64,000 nt of DNA, taken from NCBI GenBank assembly GCA_030442035.1, contig JAUJEA010000019.1, positions 1 to 64,000 on the forward strand, written 5' to 3'. The notes under the pieces are model-generated. The model ran no database searches. It was not told the origin of the DNA and saw only the letters and a program-made list of their open reading frames with translations. The position numbers were made by a program, and so were the translations under genes. The stretch comes from Splendidivirga corallicola (GTDB lineage: Bacteria; Bacteroidota; Bacteroidia; Cytophagales; Cyclobacteriaceae). Each line of letters opens with the position of its first letter. The stretch's first letter is position 1. Below are positions 36,291 through 45,918 of this stretch, in pieces.

Positions 36291-39125
36291 TTATTCACTA
36301 ACCAGGAACCTTTCTCTAAAAATAGGGTTGTTCTGACTATCTCTTCCCAGCATGAGGTAGTTACCGGGTGTTAATCCGGTAATATCAATTGTGGCATTTT
36401 CAAAACGGTTTTGTAGCATCAACCTGCCTTGCATATCATAGATATATAATTTTTTAAGTCTGCGTTGGAACTGTTCATCTGATTTAAGGTGTATAATTTC
36501 CCTGGCCGGATTGGGATATAGGTAAAAATCCTTAGGATGATCTGCATTCCTCAATCCTGTGATACGTTCCGTGATCTCTCCCTGGTTAAATTTTCCGAGG
36601 AAAATACCGCGTCCGTGGGTGGCAGCTACGATGGTGCTGTCTGCTTTTCTTACTTTGATCATGTCTACCCGCATCTTCGGGAGCCCCGAATTGTATTCCT
36701 GCCAGCTTTCATTTTCATCAGCTGTATTTTCCAATCCCCAGATACCCATTTCCGTCGCAATCATGATTTTCTGATCGTCATAGGGATTGAAGATCCCCCA
36801 TCTCACAGGGATATCCGGCAGGTCTCTTTCTATGTTTTTCCAAATTCTGCCACCGTTCCTGGTCAGCCAAACTGATTCGCTACCATAATTGGAAATGGTC
36901 ACCAGGATGATGTTATCATTGCTACCCACATCAATGGAGGAAATGTACCCCACAGGCAATTGACTATTGTCTATCCTTGAAGAAACAACTGAAGAAGGTA
37001 GTCCTTCCGCCTTATATAGTCGACCTAAAGGGGTGCCCAGGAAAACCGTGGTCTTGTCTTCGTTATTTGGAGATATTTTAACCGCTGAAAAAGGCTCGGT
37101 GCTGGTACAATTAAGTTTGATATAGGAGAGGGTGTCTAAAGTGCTTTTAGTAGTACCCAAAAACTTATTGACATTGATGATCAATAAAGAATCAAAGTAT
37201 CGATTGTAAACAGAACCAAATAAACCACCCTGGGGACCTGCAGCCATATTAGCATAAATCAAGTTATTCCGGGCATCGTAATCGGCTGGGTTGATAAAAT
37301 TACCGGAAAGTACGCCGGCAAAATGCCTGTTATCATTTAAATGCAAATAATAGCGATTGCCGTATACGGAGGTGATCTTTAGTTCGGGATTGTCCTCATC
37401 CCAGAAACAAAACGCACCATCTCCACCGGATACCATGTCCTCAAGACAGGTGATGCTTTCATCGCTGATCAAACTGCCATTGTCCTGTGTGCCACCGACA
37501 ACTCCTTTTGAACCTGTTGTTGGGTCCAAAGCCACGGTATAATATTGCGTGGTGTTCAACAATTGATTGACTGTGATAAAACTGGGGTATTGTTCCAAAG
37601 TACCAAGTTCGGGATCAAAGACATTGGAACGGGACATGTTATTGGAATAAAAAGTGCCACCATCCGTGGTGATAAGGACTTCATCGGAGGAGTTATCCAA
37701 AAATTGGATATTGTGAATATCGGCATGTACATAATGGTTCATTATACTATCCTGCTCGGCTATGGAAATGTCTGAAATATTCCGGGCATACATGGCTGAC
37801 CACGCCGAAAGCCTAATCCAATCCAAACTGGTTATCGATTCCTTAGCAGTGTTCGGCAGGGCATAAAGATCAAGCGCACCAATCACCAATTTGTTTTCAT
37901 TATTGGGATCTACCGCCAGGGCAGCAGCATGCCAGGGAATATTGGACCAACCCTCGGGCAAAGTGATGGATGTCCAGTCTGTGCCATTGATGGTTTGTTT
38001 TAATTCAGTCCTGTAATCTCTCAACTGACCGTATTGATTAAAGATCCCACTCATGAAAATGGCATAAACATGACCTCCATTGCCAGGTGCTGATTTCAAT
38101 ACCACACGACCTGGATACCAGGAAGATCCCAGATCAAAATTGACTTCCTGCACATAGCCATCATATATTTCCCAATTAGTGCCATCTGTCGAACTCAGAA
38201 TTGTACCACCTCCTTTGTTCTCAAGATTCCGCATCGTGCCTACAAAGAGCTTATTATTAGCGGTCAACTCAATATCAGAAACCATATAAGGTTCAGTTTC
38301 ATTGGGGATATTAGGCAATACTTGTTCCCAGGAAGCACCACCGTCCTCGGATCGATAGAGGCCATCGCTGGGGGTGGAATTGAATATACCGGATTTATAG
38401 AAACCTGATGCAACCGCAGCATAAACCACACTAACGTTGTCCTCAATACGAATAACAATGTCATTGATATACCTGAAATTTTGCGAGGAAGGTAAGCGTT
38501 CCCAGGAAACACCCGCATCTTCTGATTTCCAAATACCATTGCCTATGGATGATGATTCACGGTAGTTGAGAATGGCTGTTTGCGACTCTCCACTACCCAT
38601 GTAAAAAGTCATGGTATTCTGTGGATCACTGACCATACAACTGATGGAAGTATTTTCAAAACCCTCTACCAATTGCCAGGAAGCATTGTTTCTGAAATCC
38701 GTGTTTTTCCAAAGGCCTCCTGTTACAGCACCGGCCAGCAAGTCTCCATTGTTCGGATCAATCATAAAGGTCCGTGTTCTACCCGCTATTTCCGTTGGAA
38801 GGTTCTCCCAGTTAAAATCCCTGCCGCCGGTTCTGCGTGCTGTTTTATCCGGTCTGTTGATTTCCAGTAAATTTTCCTTAGGTACATAACCTTTGTCTAT
38901 ATCCACGGTCATGATAAAATCCCGGACATTAGCCCGGTCAGGTCCGGTTGGTAAGAATTGATCTACAGGGTTTTTAGCAACAAATTGCTCCATTAACTGA
39001 TGATAAGTTTCAAGCTCCTTTTCTCTGGAGGAGCTGACACCATCATGGAGCTGAAATATACCGTTTAGGGACAAAACAATGATGATGGCTATTGTTAGCA
39101 GGATTGTGATTTTTTTGGGTTTCAA
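36291..39125 (-). CDS. T9SS-exported beta-propeller (sortilin/BNR-like) protein
   Basis: A 944-residue protein with an N-terminal hydrophobic signal (residues 5-25), then a long series of BNR/sortilin-like propeller blades with Asp-box motifs (SEDAGVSWE, SEDGGASWEQ, TRNGGRIWKN) and WKNTDF. A type A T9SS sorting domain closes the protein from about residue 865 (FYLYPNPAREIIHLKS to GNYLMLGRD). The protein should be delivered to the cell surface or released. Propellers of this sort bind glycans or proteins; a sialidase active site is not evident. Confidence 0.88.
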   Translation of the reverse strand: MKPKKITILLTIAIIIVLSLNGIFQLHDGVSSSREKELETYHQLMEQFVAKNPVDQFLPTGPDRANVRDFIMTVDIDKGYVPKENLLEINRPDKTARRTGGRDFNWENLPTEIAGRTRTFMIDPNNGDLLAGAVTGGLWKNTDFRNNASWQLVEGFENTSISCMVSDPQNTMTFYMGSGESQTAILNYRESSSIGNGIWKSEDAGVSWERLPSSQNFRYINDIVIRIEDNVSVVYAAVASGFYKSGIFNSTPSDGLYRSEDGGASWEQVLPNIPNETEPYMVSDIELTANNKLFVGTMRNLENKGGGTILSSTDGTNWEIYDGYVQEVNFDLGSSWYPGRVVLKSAPGNGGHVYAIFMSGIFNQYGQLRDYRTELKQTINGTDWTSITLPEGWSNIPWHAAALAVDPNNENKLVIGALDLYALPNTAKESITSLDWIRLSAWSAMYARNISDISIAEQDSIMNHYVHADIHNIQFLDNSSDEVLITTDGGTFYSNNMSRSNVFDPELGTLEQYPSFITVNQLLNTTQYYTVALDPTTGSKGVVGGTQDNGSLISDESITCLEDMVSGGDGAFCFWDEDNPELKITSVYGNRYYLHLNDNRHFAGVLSGNFINPADYDARNNLIYANMAAGPQGGLFGSVYNRYFDSLLIINVNKFLGTTKSTLDTLSYIKLNCTSTEPFSAVKISPNNEDKTTVFLGTPLGRLYKAEGLPSSVVSSRIDNSQLPVGYISSIDVGSNDNIILVTISNYGSESVWLTRNGGRIWKNIERDLPDIPVRWGIFNPYDDQKIMIATEMGIWGLENTADENESWQEYNSGLPKMRVDMIKVRKADSTIVAATHGRGIFLGKFNQGEITERITGLRNADHPKDFYLYPNPAREIIHLKSDEQFQRRLKKLYIYDMQGRLMLQNRFENATIDITGLTPGNYLMLGRDSQNNPIFRERFLVSE

Positions 39126-39313
39126 GGGGGGTATAGTTTTGAGTTTTGAATTTTTAGTTTTGAGTTATGTCAAATTATGAATTTCAAATTACGAATTACG
39201 ATTGGTCGATGAAATGCCTGCCTGGAAATCTTTGGCACTTACCAACTTTAACACTTCAACACTTTATATATAGACTAGACGATGCAAAGTGCCGATTCGC
39301 TTACTGAGACTGG

Positions 39314-40594
39314 CTAACCAATCATTTTTTCGCAGGAAATGATTTTCTTTTTGAGGAGTTTTTTTTCGGCTGTTACTTTGGTCATGTTGAAGGCCTTTTG
39401 ATATGCAGCTTTAGCATTTTCGTAATGAGCCAGCTGAAATTCAAAATCCCCTTTAGTAGCATGGAAAAGATGATATTGGGATAGGGTCTGTTGATCGGTA
39501 ATTTGGTCTAAGGTATCCAATCCTTCTTGGGGGCCTTTTAAGTTAGCAATGGTTACTGCCCGGTTAAGTGCAATAATGGGAGAGGGATTCAGTTCGGTGA
39601 GCTTATCATAAAAATAAAGGATCTCTTCCCAATTGGTTTCTTCATAGCTTGTATAAGAACAATGAATGCTGGCAATGCCGGCTTCCAGATGATAACGACT
39701 TAACTGTTGGCCTTTGGATTGTTTTAGACAATGAAAACCGAATTGAATAAAGGATTCGTCCCACAAAGTGCGGTCTTGATCTTTCAGAAGTATGAGATTC
39801 CCTTCAGCATCCAATCTACTCTCGAAACGGGCAATGTTAAAATACATCAACGACAAAAGGGCCCAGGTATCATGTGTCCCTGTCTGACTTTCGGCAAGGA
39901 TCCTGGTTAACCTGGCGCTTTCGAGACAAAGATCCTTTCTGATGAGTTCAGTATCAATAGAGGCATTGTACCCTTCATTGAACATCAAATAAAGAATGGT
40001 ATGAATTGTTTCCAGTCTGGCTATTGACTGATTGGCATAAGGTACTTTGAAAGGTATGTTTTGTTCCTTAATGGTAGCAATGGTCCTTTGCAGACTTTTA
40101 TGAACTGCTGCAGGGGTCATACGCAGGGCATTGCTGATTTCATGAACACCAAATCCACCCAGGGTTTTCAATGTCAGGATAATACTGTTTTTCTCTGAAA
40201 AAACGGGGTTGCAGCAGGCAAAAAGCATTTGTAACTGACTGTCCTTTAATTCATGATCGAGGAAGATCTGATCAAACTTCTGTGTAATGAATGAGGCCTG
40301 ATCCTTTACAAATGAAGAAGTGCCTTGTTGTCTGACTAATTTTTGATCCCTCTTGAGGGCATTAATGGCTTTGTTTTTAGCCACCTTGAACAACCAGGCT
40401 TTAGGATCCGGAGGTAAGGCTTTTACCCATGTCTTAAGGGCTGTATAAAAAGTATCCTGAACAATGTCCTGCACCAACTCAAGCTGATCCAAACCAAACA
40501 AATTGGTCAGCGCCGCCACCATCTTCCCCGATTGTTCCCGGAAAAGGTGGTTGGCTAATTGATTGGCTTCAACTATGGTGGGTGGATTGTTCAT
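39314..40594 (-). CDS. ECF sigma factor with C-terminal helical domain (ECF42-like)
   Basis: A 426-residue protein. Sigma region 2 is at residues 15-90 (LVQDIVQDTFYTALKTW, KAWLFKVAKNKAIN), region 4 at about 140-190 (FGVHEISNALRMTPAAVHKSLQRT), then a DUF6596-type domain (MYFNIARFESRLDAEGNLILLKDQDRTLW contains its conserved core) and TPR-like helices. Classical ECF factors stop near 190 residues. ECF42 members carry this extension and sit beside DGPF/YciI genes, as here. No anti-sigma gene is present, so activity is probably controlled through the C-terminal domain. Confidence 0.9.
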   Translation of the reverse strand: MNNPPTIVEANQLANHLFREQSGKMVAALTNLFGLDQLELVQDIVQDTFYTALKTWVKALPPDPKAWLFKVAKNKAINALKRDQKLVRQQGTSSFVKDQASFITQKFDQIFLDHELKDSQLQMLFACCNPVFSEKNSIILTLKTLGGFGVHEISNALRMTPAAVHKSLQRTIATIKEQNIPFKVPYANQSIARLETIHTILYLMFNEGYNASIDTELIRKDLCLESARLTRILAESQTGTHDTWALLSLMYFNIARFESRLDAEGNLILLKDQDRTLWDESFIQFGFHCLKQSKGQQLSRYHLEAGIASIHCSYTSYEETNWEEILYFYDKLTELNPSPIIALNRAVTIANLKGPQEGLDTLDQITDQQTLSQYHLFHATKGDFEFQLAHYENAKAAYQKAFNMTKVTAEKKLLKKKIISCEKMIG

Positions 40595-40760
40595 TTAATT
40601 TTATTCGGAATACCTATTGATCCTCTTTATCATGACGTGTTGAGGTGTTGAAGTGTTGGTGTGCTGGTGTGTTTAAGTTCAAAGTCAATAAATTCCGAGA
40701 TAATGCTCAAAATTACTAATTAACTCAAAACTAAAAATTCAAAACTCATAACTTCTTAAG

Positions 40761-40781
40761 CTTTTAGAGAGCTCTCAAAAG
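40761..40781. terminator. Near-perfect palindrome after the DGPF gene
   Basis: The 21-nt stretch 40761-40781 is palindromic apart from A mismatches, built round GAGAGCTCTC with flanking CTTTT/AAAAG. It lies 24 bp past the DGPF gene stop and before the sigma gene start, so it could attenuate readthrough into the sigma gene. Confidence 0.45.
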
Positions 40782-40804
40782 ATTAAGAGCCCTCACTAAA
40801 GTTA

Positions 40805-41164
40805 TTAATAGATCATGATTGGCCTCACTTCCACAGTCCCATCATATTGTAACGTAGGACAGGCTTTTGAGATCTCTATGGCCTCTTCAAAATCATTGGC
40901 CTGAATGAGGTAATAACCGCCAACGCCTTCTTTAGCCTCGATGTGCGGGCCATCGGTGACCATTCCATTTTTTCCTTTGAGTACTTTTCCTTCATTGCTC
41001 AGACCATCTCCGGCTTTGAAATGTCCTTTTTCAGAAAGTTCCTGTACCCAGTTCATGTGGCTTTGTACCAATTTCTGAAGTTCTTCAGGTGACATGTGCT
41101 CATAAGCGCTAAAATCTTCTCTCAGGATTAACATAAAATCTCTCATAATTTTTTCAGTTTGCAT
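40805..41164 (-). CDS. YciI/DGPF-family protein
   Basis: A 119-residue protein with the conserved pattern FMLILREDFSAYEHMSPEE, a DGP-type motif in MVTDGPHIEAKEGVGGYYLI, and ACPTLQYDGTVEVRPI at the end. DGPF proteins are regularly encoded beside ECF42 sigma factors and are thought to be part of their regulons. Start ATG 41164 is used; an in-frame ATG six codons later (MRDFML) is equally plausible. It lies 210 bp upstream of the sigma gene on the same strand. Confidence 0.85.
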   Translation of the reverse strand: MQTEKIMRDFMLILREDFSAYEHMSPEELQKLVQSHMNWVQELSEKGHFKAGDGLSNEGKVLKGKNGMVTDGPHIEAKEGVGGYYLIQANDFEEAIEISKACPTLQYDGTVEVRPIMIY

Positions 41165-41374
41165 CAGGCACCGGCAATCTTAAAAAATGTTTTCGATAAA
41201 GACCGGCACCCAATTGGTTCAAGTGATTTTTCAATAAATACAATCACCTTCTTCAGGATTGGACAAAAATTTAAGAAAAATTATTGGGCATGCAAAGTGT
41301 TGAAGTGTTGAGGTATTTATGTGCTGAAGTTGATCATCCCAGTCAACTCAAAATTCAAAACTAAAAACTCAAAA

Positions 41375-41878
41375 TTACTTTTCAAGATATTCCGCCGCTA
41401 CAATCTCACGGGTAAACGCATAACTTTTACCATTATAACAAAGATGAGAGCAGCCGATGGCTACTTCACTGTTGGCAGGTACTTCGTAAGCACGGGCAGC
41501 ATAGCTTTCTTCACCCTCAATATTGAATGGTGCCTTGATGATGGCTTTTATAGGTTTGTCGGCATTGCTGTTGGTCAAAAAGACTTGTTGGCCACAATCA
41601 TCTTCACCACATTGATCCCGCATGACGATCGCTAATTCTTCTGCGCCTTCTTTACTTGATTCTTCCCCATGCCATTCAATACCTTCTCCGGCATCATTGG
41701 TAAATACTAAAGTAATAATCTCCTTATAGGTGAGTTCACTCACGTCTTTTTTCTTTTCAGCTTCCGTATGCTCATCACCGGCATTTTCAGTAGCTTCTTT
41801 CTTTGAGGATTGTGTACAAGATGTTAGAATTGTGAAAATTACACAAAATGAAATTATTGATAAATAACTGATCTTCAT
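41375..41878 (-). CDS. Small acidic lipoprotein of unknown function
   Basis: A 167-residue protein with lipobox TILTSC (residues about 16-21), then a long Glu/Lys-rich linker to residue 45. The folded part (SELTYKEIITLVFTND onward) contains four cysteines (DQCGEDDCGQQ, IGCSHLCYNGK) that may form disulfides or a metal site. I recognise no family. Divergent from the LytS-type kinase gene. Confidence 0.65.
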   Translation of the reverse strand: MKISYLSIISFCVIFTILTSCTQSSKKEATENAGDEHTEAEKKKDVSELTYKEIITLVFTNDAGEGIEWHGEESSKEGAEELAIVMRDQCGEDDCGQQVFLTNSNADKPIKAIIKAPFNIEGEESYAARAYEVPANSEVAIGCSHLCYNGKSYAFTREIVAAEYLEK

Positions 41879-42068
41879 TGTTTTGCTGTTTGAGTTTTGA
41901 CTATTTACTTTAAGCTAATTTTGAAAGATTGATCAGATTTGTTTTTCTGATCCTAGTTTGCCGCTCTAACTAAAGTATCACAATTTTTTCATTTTATCAC
42001 AAAAACCTCATAAATGGCCGAAATGTCAGGTATTTTTACTTATTGGATCCAATAAAACGGATGTTTAA

Positions 42069-43187
42069 ATGCGGTTTAAACTAAAGGGAGTATCACCCAT
42101 TCGGTTTAGGTATATCATGCTGGCGGCTTGTCTGATCAGCATATTATTGGTATTTCAGGATTATACCAATTATGTGATCAATGGGTATGATTATGAATTC
42201 AGCTGGTTTGTGATATCCGCAAGAACTTTTATCAATTTTCTCTTATGGGCACTTTTTGTACCCTTTATTAATGCCATGGCTATACCTCGCATGTCTAATC
42301 GAAGACGTGGTATGGTTAACATCATCCTCGTGATTTTAATGAGTGTTGGATTTGCCTTAACCCATCGCTTTTTCGCTTTAAGGCTCTATGATCTGGCATA
42401 TTATCTTCAATCAGGTTATATGAGAGAAATGTTTGGGCAAAATAACCTGGCAGCATTAGGAGCAGGTGTGTTTTCAAGTTTCATCCAGTATTGGATTATT
42501 GTACTGATTTTGATGTTCTTTTCTTATTACAGGAAATACATTGCAAAGCAAAAGGAACTTAATCAAGCGCAGCTCAATGCTTTAAAGATGCAGCTGCATC
42601 CACATTTTTTGTTCAATACCCTGCATTCCATTGCCACACTGATCGGTTATGATCCGAAATCGGCCCAAAAAATGATCTCAAAATTAGGATTCCTGTTAAG
42701 AAGCATTTTGGAACAGGACAAGGGTGATATCATTACACTCAAAAGGGAGATCGAATTTATCAAAAGCTACCTTGATATTGAGTTGGTAAGGTTTCAGGAC
42801 AGACTGGATATTAAATATGATCTTGATCCTGCTTCGCTTGAAGCGCTATTACCGAACCTTATTTTACAACCCTTAGTGGAAAATGCTATCAAGCACGGAA
42901 CAGCCAGAAGAAAAGAGGATGGATATATTGAGATTATTAGCCGTAAACTCAATGGAAGGGCCAACGGTTCGGCTAACCTTGAATTAATCATTAGAGATAA
43001 TGGATCTGACAAATCAATTGATCCTACTAAGGCCAAAACAACAGGAATTGGTTTGAAGAATGTTGAGAAAAGATTAAAACAGCATTATAGTGAAGCGTAT
43101 CAATTGGAAGTGGAAATTGATGGTCCGCAAGGATCTGTGGTTAAAATAACTGTCCCATTCATTGAATCAAAACAAGAAAAGCGTTAG
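42069..43187 (+). CDS. LytS-type sensor histidine kinase
   Basis: A 372-residue protein. Four membrane helices cover residues about 13-155. The His_kinase domain begins LKMQLHPHFLFNTLHSIA with the phospho-acceptor His, followed by the N box LQPLVENAIKHG and G box GIGLKNVEKRLKQHY. There is no periplasmic sensor domain, so the signal is likely perceived in or at the membrane. The LytTR regulator starts 5 bp after its stop, so they form one two-component system. Confidence 0.92.
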   Translation: MRFKLKGVSPIRFRYIMLAACLISILLVFQDYTNYVINGYDYEFSWFVISARTFINFLLWALFVPFINAMAIPRMSNRRRGMVNIILVILMSVGFALTHRFFALRLYDLAYYLQSGYMREMFGQNNLAALGAGVFSSFIQYWIIVLILMFFSYYRKYIAKQKELNQAQLNALKMQLHPHFLFNTLHSIATLIGYDPKSAQKMISKLGFLLRSILEQDKGDIITLKREIEFIKSYLDIELVRFQDRLDIKYDLDPASLEALLPNLILQPLVENAIKHGTARRKEDGYIEIISRKLNGRANGSANLELIIRDNGSDKSIDPTKAKTTGIGLKNVEKRLKQHYSEAYQLEVEIDGPQGSVVKITVPFIESKQEKR

Positions 43188-43192
43188 GAACA

Positions 43193-43954
43193 ATGATCAA
43201 AGCTATTGTAGTAGATGATGAAATACTGGCCAGAAAAAGGGTTTTTCAATTACTTGATGGAGAACCGGAGATCATGGTAATAGGGGAGTGCAGGAATGGA
43301 GAGGAAGCCATCAAAATGATCGCTCAGAAGGAACCGGACCTTGTTTTCCTGGATATCCAAATGCCGGATATGGATGGATTTACAGTACTTTCCAAACTCA
43401 AAACAGTAAACCTTCCTTATATCATCTTTGCCACTGCCTTTGATCAATACGCACTCAAGGCTTTCGAAGTTCATGCACTCGATTACCTTTTAAAACCATT
43501 TGATGAAGATCGATTTGGAGAGGCCCTCAAACAAGCCAAAGATCAGATAAAACTTAAACGTTCATCAAAGTTCAATAATAAGTTGCTAAACCTTATGCGT
43601 GAATTTCAGCAGGAAGATGGTGTTTATCTTAAATTGTTTTCCATCAAAGAAAAAGGACGGGTTGCACAAATTGCTGCGGACAATGTTCTTTACCTGGAAG
43701 CAGATGGGAATTATGTGGTACTTCACACAGATCAAGCTACGCATCTCTATAGAATTACTATGAATGCCATTGCTGACCAATTGGATCCCGAGGATTTTTT
43801 AAGAATACACCGGTCTTATATGATCAATCGCCGCTATATCCTCAAATACAAATACCTGAATAACAATGAATATCTATTCACTTTAAAAAACGGACAAAAA
43901 TTGATTTCCGGGAGAACTTATAAGGGTGATATTCTTAATTACTTTGAAAAATAA
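43193..43954 (+). CDS. LytTR-family response regulator
   Basis: A 253-residue protein. The receiver domain (1-120) has the acidic pair DDE, phospho-acceptor Asp in LVFLDIQMPDMDG and the Lys in YLLKPFDED. The LytTR DNA-binding domain (about 150-250) shows NVLYLEADGNYVVLHT, FLRIHRSYMINRRYI and a terminal SGRTYKGDI. It is paired with the LytS-type kinase directly upstream. The regulated genes cannot be read from the sequence. Confidence 0.94.
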   Translation: MIKAIVVDDEILARKRVFQLLDGEPEIMVIGECRNGEEAIKMIAQKEPDLVFLDIQMPDMDGFTVLSKLKTVNLPYIIFATAFDQYALKAFEVHALDYLLKPFDEDRFGEALKQAKDQIKLKRSSKFNNKLLNLMREFQQEDGVYLKLFSIKEKGRVAQIAADNVLYLEADGNYVVLHTDQATHLYRITMNAIADQLDPEDFLRIHRSYMINRRYILKYKYLNNNEYLFTLKNGQKLISGRTYKGDILNYFEK

Positions 43955-44240
43955 TTACAAATTGATAATTACGAATTACGAGAGAATAATTTTTAGTTTT
44001 GAATTTTAAGTTTTTAGTTAAAAAAAATTTGATTTCGTAATTTTTAATTAATAATTCGTAATTAACCCAAATACAAGTCTTAGAAGAAACGACCTGAAAA
44101 CAAAAGGCTAATTTCAATCTCATCTCTGACCTTCCTCTCTCACCGTTCATCACAAAAAATGTGACTGATCACATTTACTTATTAGCTGTGTATTTCTAGC
44201 TGTAATTTGGTTGGGTGTTAATATCAAACATTGTAAAACT

Positions 44241-45365
44241 ATGATCACTTGTAAAAAACAGCTACTACATCTTTTATTGCCTGTTGCATTGATATGTTTC
44301 ACGATCAATCTCAACGGGCAGGGGCTAAAGTCACCCAGAGCGGTGAGCCCTGCAGCAACTTTGAAACAGACCATTGGGCTAACGGAGATAACAGTTGAAT
44401 ATTCCAGGCCCAGAGTTACCTTAAATGGAAATGACCGGTCAGGCAAAATATGGGGACAACAGGTCGCTTATGGATTTAATAAAGTGGGTTTTGGTTCCGG
44501 GAATCCCATTCCCTGGAGGGCTGGTGCCAATGAAAATACCATCATTACCTTTTCAAATGATGTAAAAATAGAAGGAAAGGACCTGGCAGCCGGTCAATAC
44601 GGATTGCATATGGAAATCAAGGAAGATGGTGGTGCTACGGTAATATTCAGTAAGAATAGCTCTTCCTGGGGCAGCTTTTTTTATGATGAAAAAGAAGACG
44701 CCTTGAGAGTCAGTGTCACTACGGAGAAGGTTCCTCATACTGAAGTCTTAACTTATGATTTCGTGGATATGGGTAAAGATTATGGTGTTTTAGCACTTTC
44801 CTGGGAGGAAAAAAGAATACCTTTTAAAGTATCCGTTGATATCCATGACATGGTACTGCAAAGCTTCAGAGATCAACTTCGGTCTACTGCAGGATTTGGT
44901 CCTCAGGGATTTACGGCAGCGGCGCGTTATTGTATGAATGAAAATATCAACCACGAGGAAGCGATTGGATGGATCGATCAGGCGCTTAACCAACAAAAAG
45001 GATTTAATGGCCTGATGGTTAAATCAGGACTTTTAGCTCAGCAGGGTAAAACATCCGAAGCCATGGCCATGAGTGACGAAGCGGCTCAGATAGCCAATAT
45101 GGGTCAGCTTAATTTTCTGGGATATCAAATGTTAGGTCAAAAACAAAATCAGAAAGCCATTGAATACTTTCAGCTCAATGTCAAGAGAAATCCAACCAAT
45201 GCCAACGTTCATGATAGCTTGGGTGAAGCCTATAAAATTAATGGTGATGATAAGCTAGCTATTAAAAGTCTGAAGAAATCCCTTTCTCTGAACCCTCCTG
45301 CAAATGTTAAAGCAAATTCGATCAAACTTTTGAAGGAATTGGGAATCGAGTATCAGGGCACTTAA
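44241..45365 (+). CDS. DUF2911 protein with TPR tail, exported
   Basis: A 374-residue protein from ATG 44241. The frame extends to a TTG at 44211, but ATG 44241 starts a clean signal peptide (TCKKQLLHLLLPVALICF, cleavage near NGQ). Residues about 28-190 match DUF2911: SPRAVSPAATLKQTIG, EVEYSRP-type segment ITVEYSRPRVTLNG, and PWRAGANENTIITFS. Residues about 240-370 contain TPR-like helices. Function unknown; periplasmic. A terminator lies at 45570-45607. Confidence 0.82.
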   Translation: MITCKKQLLHLLLPVALICFTINLNGQGLKSPRAVSPAATLKQTIGLTEITVEYSRPRVTLNGNDRSGKIWGQQVAYGFNKVGFGSGNPIPWRAGANENTIITFSNDVKIEGKDLAAGQYGLHMEIKEDGGATVIFSKNSSSWGSFFYDEKEDALRVSVTTEKVPHTEVLTYDFVDMGKDYGVLALSWEEKRIPFKVSVDIHDMVLQSFRDQLRSTAGFGPQGFTAAARYCMNENINHEEAIGWIDQALNQQKGFNGLMVKSGLLAQQGKTSEAMAMSDEAAQIANMGQLNFLGYQMLGQKQNQKAIEYFQLNVKRNPTNANVHDSLGEAYKINGDDKLAIKSLKKSLSLNPPANVKANSIKLLKELGIEYQGT

Positions 45366-45392
45366 GCGTTAAAACTTAAAATAAATAGGATG

Positions 45393-45607
45393 ATGTTTGG
45401 GCAGTGAGGATCAGTAAGCGCCGTAAAAGCACTGATCATCACACGCCTGAACATTTCACAACAACATCAAAAGAAAAAGACCGGCATTATCAAAGGCTGG
45501 TTATAGAATACTTATTCTCCAACCAAGTTAAAAATGTGAGGCGGGTATTTTAGATTGATTGAATAATGCGGAAGGTACGTTTAGTTGTGTCGTGCCTTCC
45601 TTTTTTT
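45393..45607 (+). ncRNA. Candidate small RNA or structured 3' UTR
   Basis: Three hairpins lie in a row. Arms 45393-45415 and 45431-45454 pair over about 23 nt with several wobbles and mismatches. Arms 45498-45509 and 45514-45525 pair as TGGTT/AACCA plus AGAAT/ATTCT across a small internal loop. A 10-bp stem with one G-U pair (45570-45579 with 45591-45600) is followed by a run of seven T, a typical intrinsic terminator. The terminator is 205 bp past the DUF2911 stop, so this is either a long 3' UTR or an independent transcript. Confidence 0.4.
45570..45607 (+). terminator. Intrinsic terminator
   Basis: The stem GGAAGGTACG (45570-45579) with CGTGCCTTCC (45591-45600) has an 11-nt loop and is followed at once by TTTTTTT. 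It is oriented to end plus-strand transcripts. Confidence 0.85.
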
Positions 45608-45660
45608 ATTCTCCTTGGTTTTAGTTCCTAAGGTAATTTAGATTATATAAGGTTAAAGGC

Positions 45661-45791
45661 AATGTCATTGACTTAAGCTTTATCGAACAGAAGACGTCAT
45701 TCCTTCGTAAGCAGGAATCCCATTTTTAGAAGTTTAAGCCTGATTGAGATTCCTTATCAAGTAAGGAATGACGTTTAAGTTAATGGCATTG
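45661..45791. repeat. Inverted-repeat (MITE/REP-like) element
   Basis: Outer arms 45661-45676 and 45776-45791 are imperfect inverted repeats of about 16 nt (AATGTCATTGACTTAA against TTAAGTTAATGGCATT). Inner arms ACGTCATTCCTT (45694-45705) and AAGGAATGACGT (45763-45774) are perfect. A further GGAATCnC/GnGATTCC pair lies inside. The internal sequence GTCATTCCTTCG-AAGCAGGAATCC resembles dispersed intergenic repeats of many bacteria. No coding capacity. Confidence 0.6.
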
Positions 45792-45886
45792 AGGTCGACG
45801 GATAAAAGGATCAAGGAATACAAAGAGAAGTAAGCAAAATAAACTGGAAAACCTTGTAGATCTTCTTAAGTATCTACCATAAAAAT

Positions 45887-45918
45887 GAGTTCAATTGGAT
45901 GGTCATCCAATTGAACTC
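45887..45918. terminator. Bidirectional terminator after the molybdenum hydroxylase operon
   Basis: A perfect 14-bp stem (45887-45900 with 45905-45918) has a 4-nt loop (GGTC). On the minus strand it is followed by ATTTTTATGG; on the plus strand by TAATGATTTTTT. It lies 29 bp beyond the stop at 45948. Confidence 0.8.
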
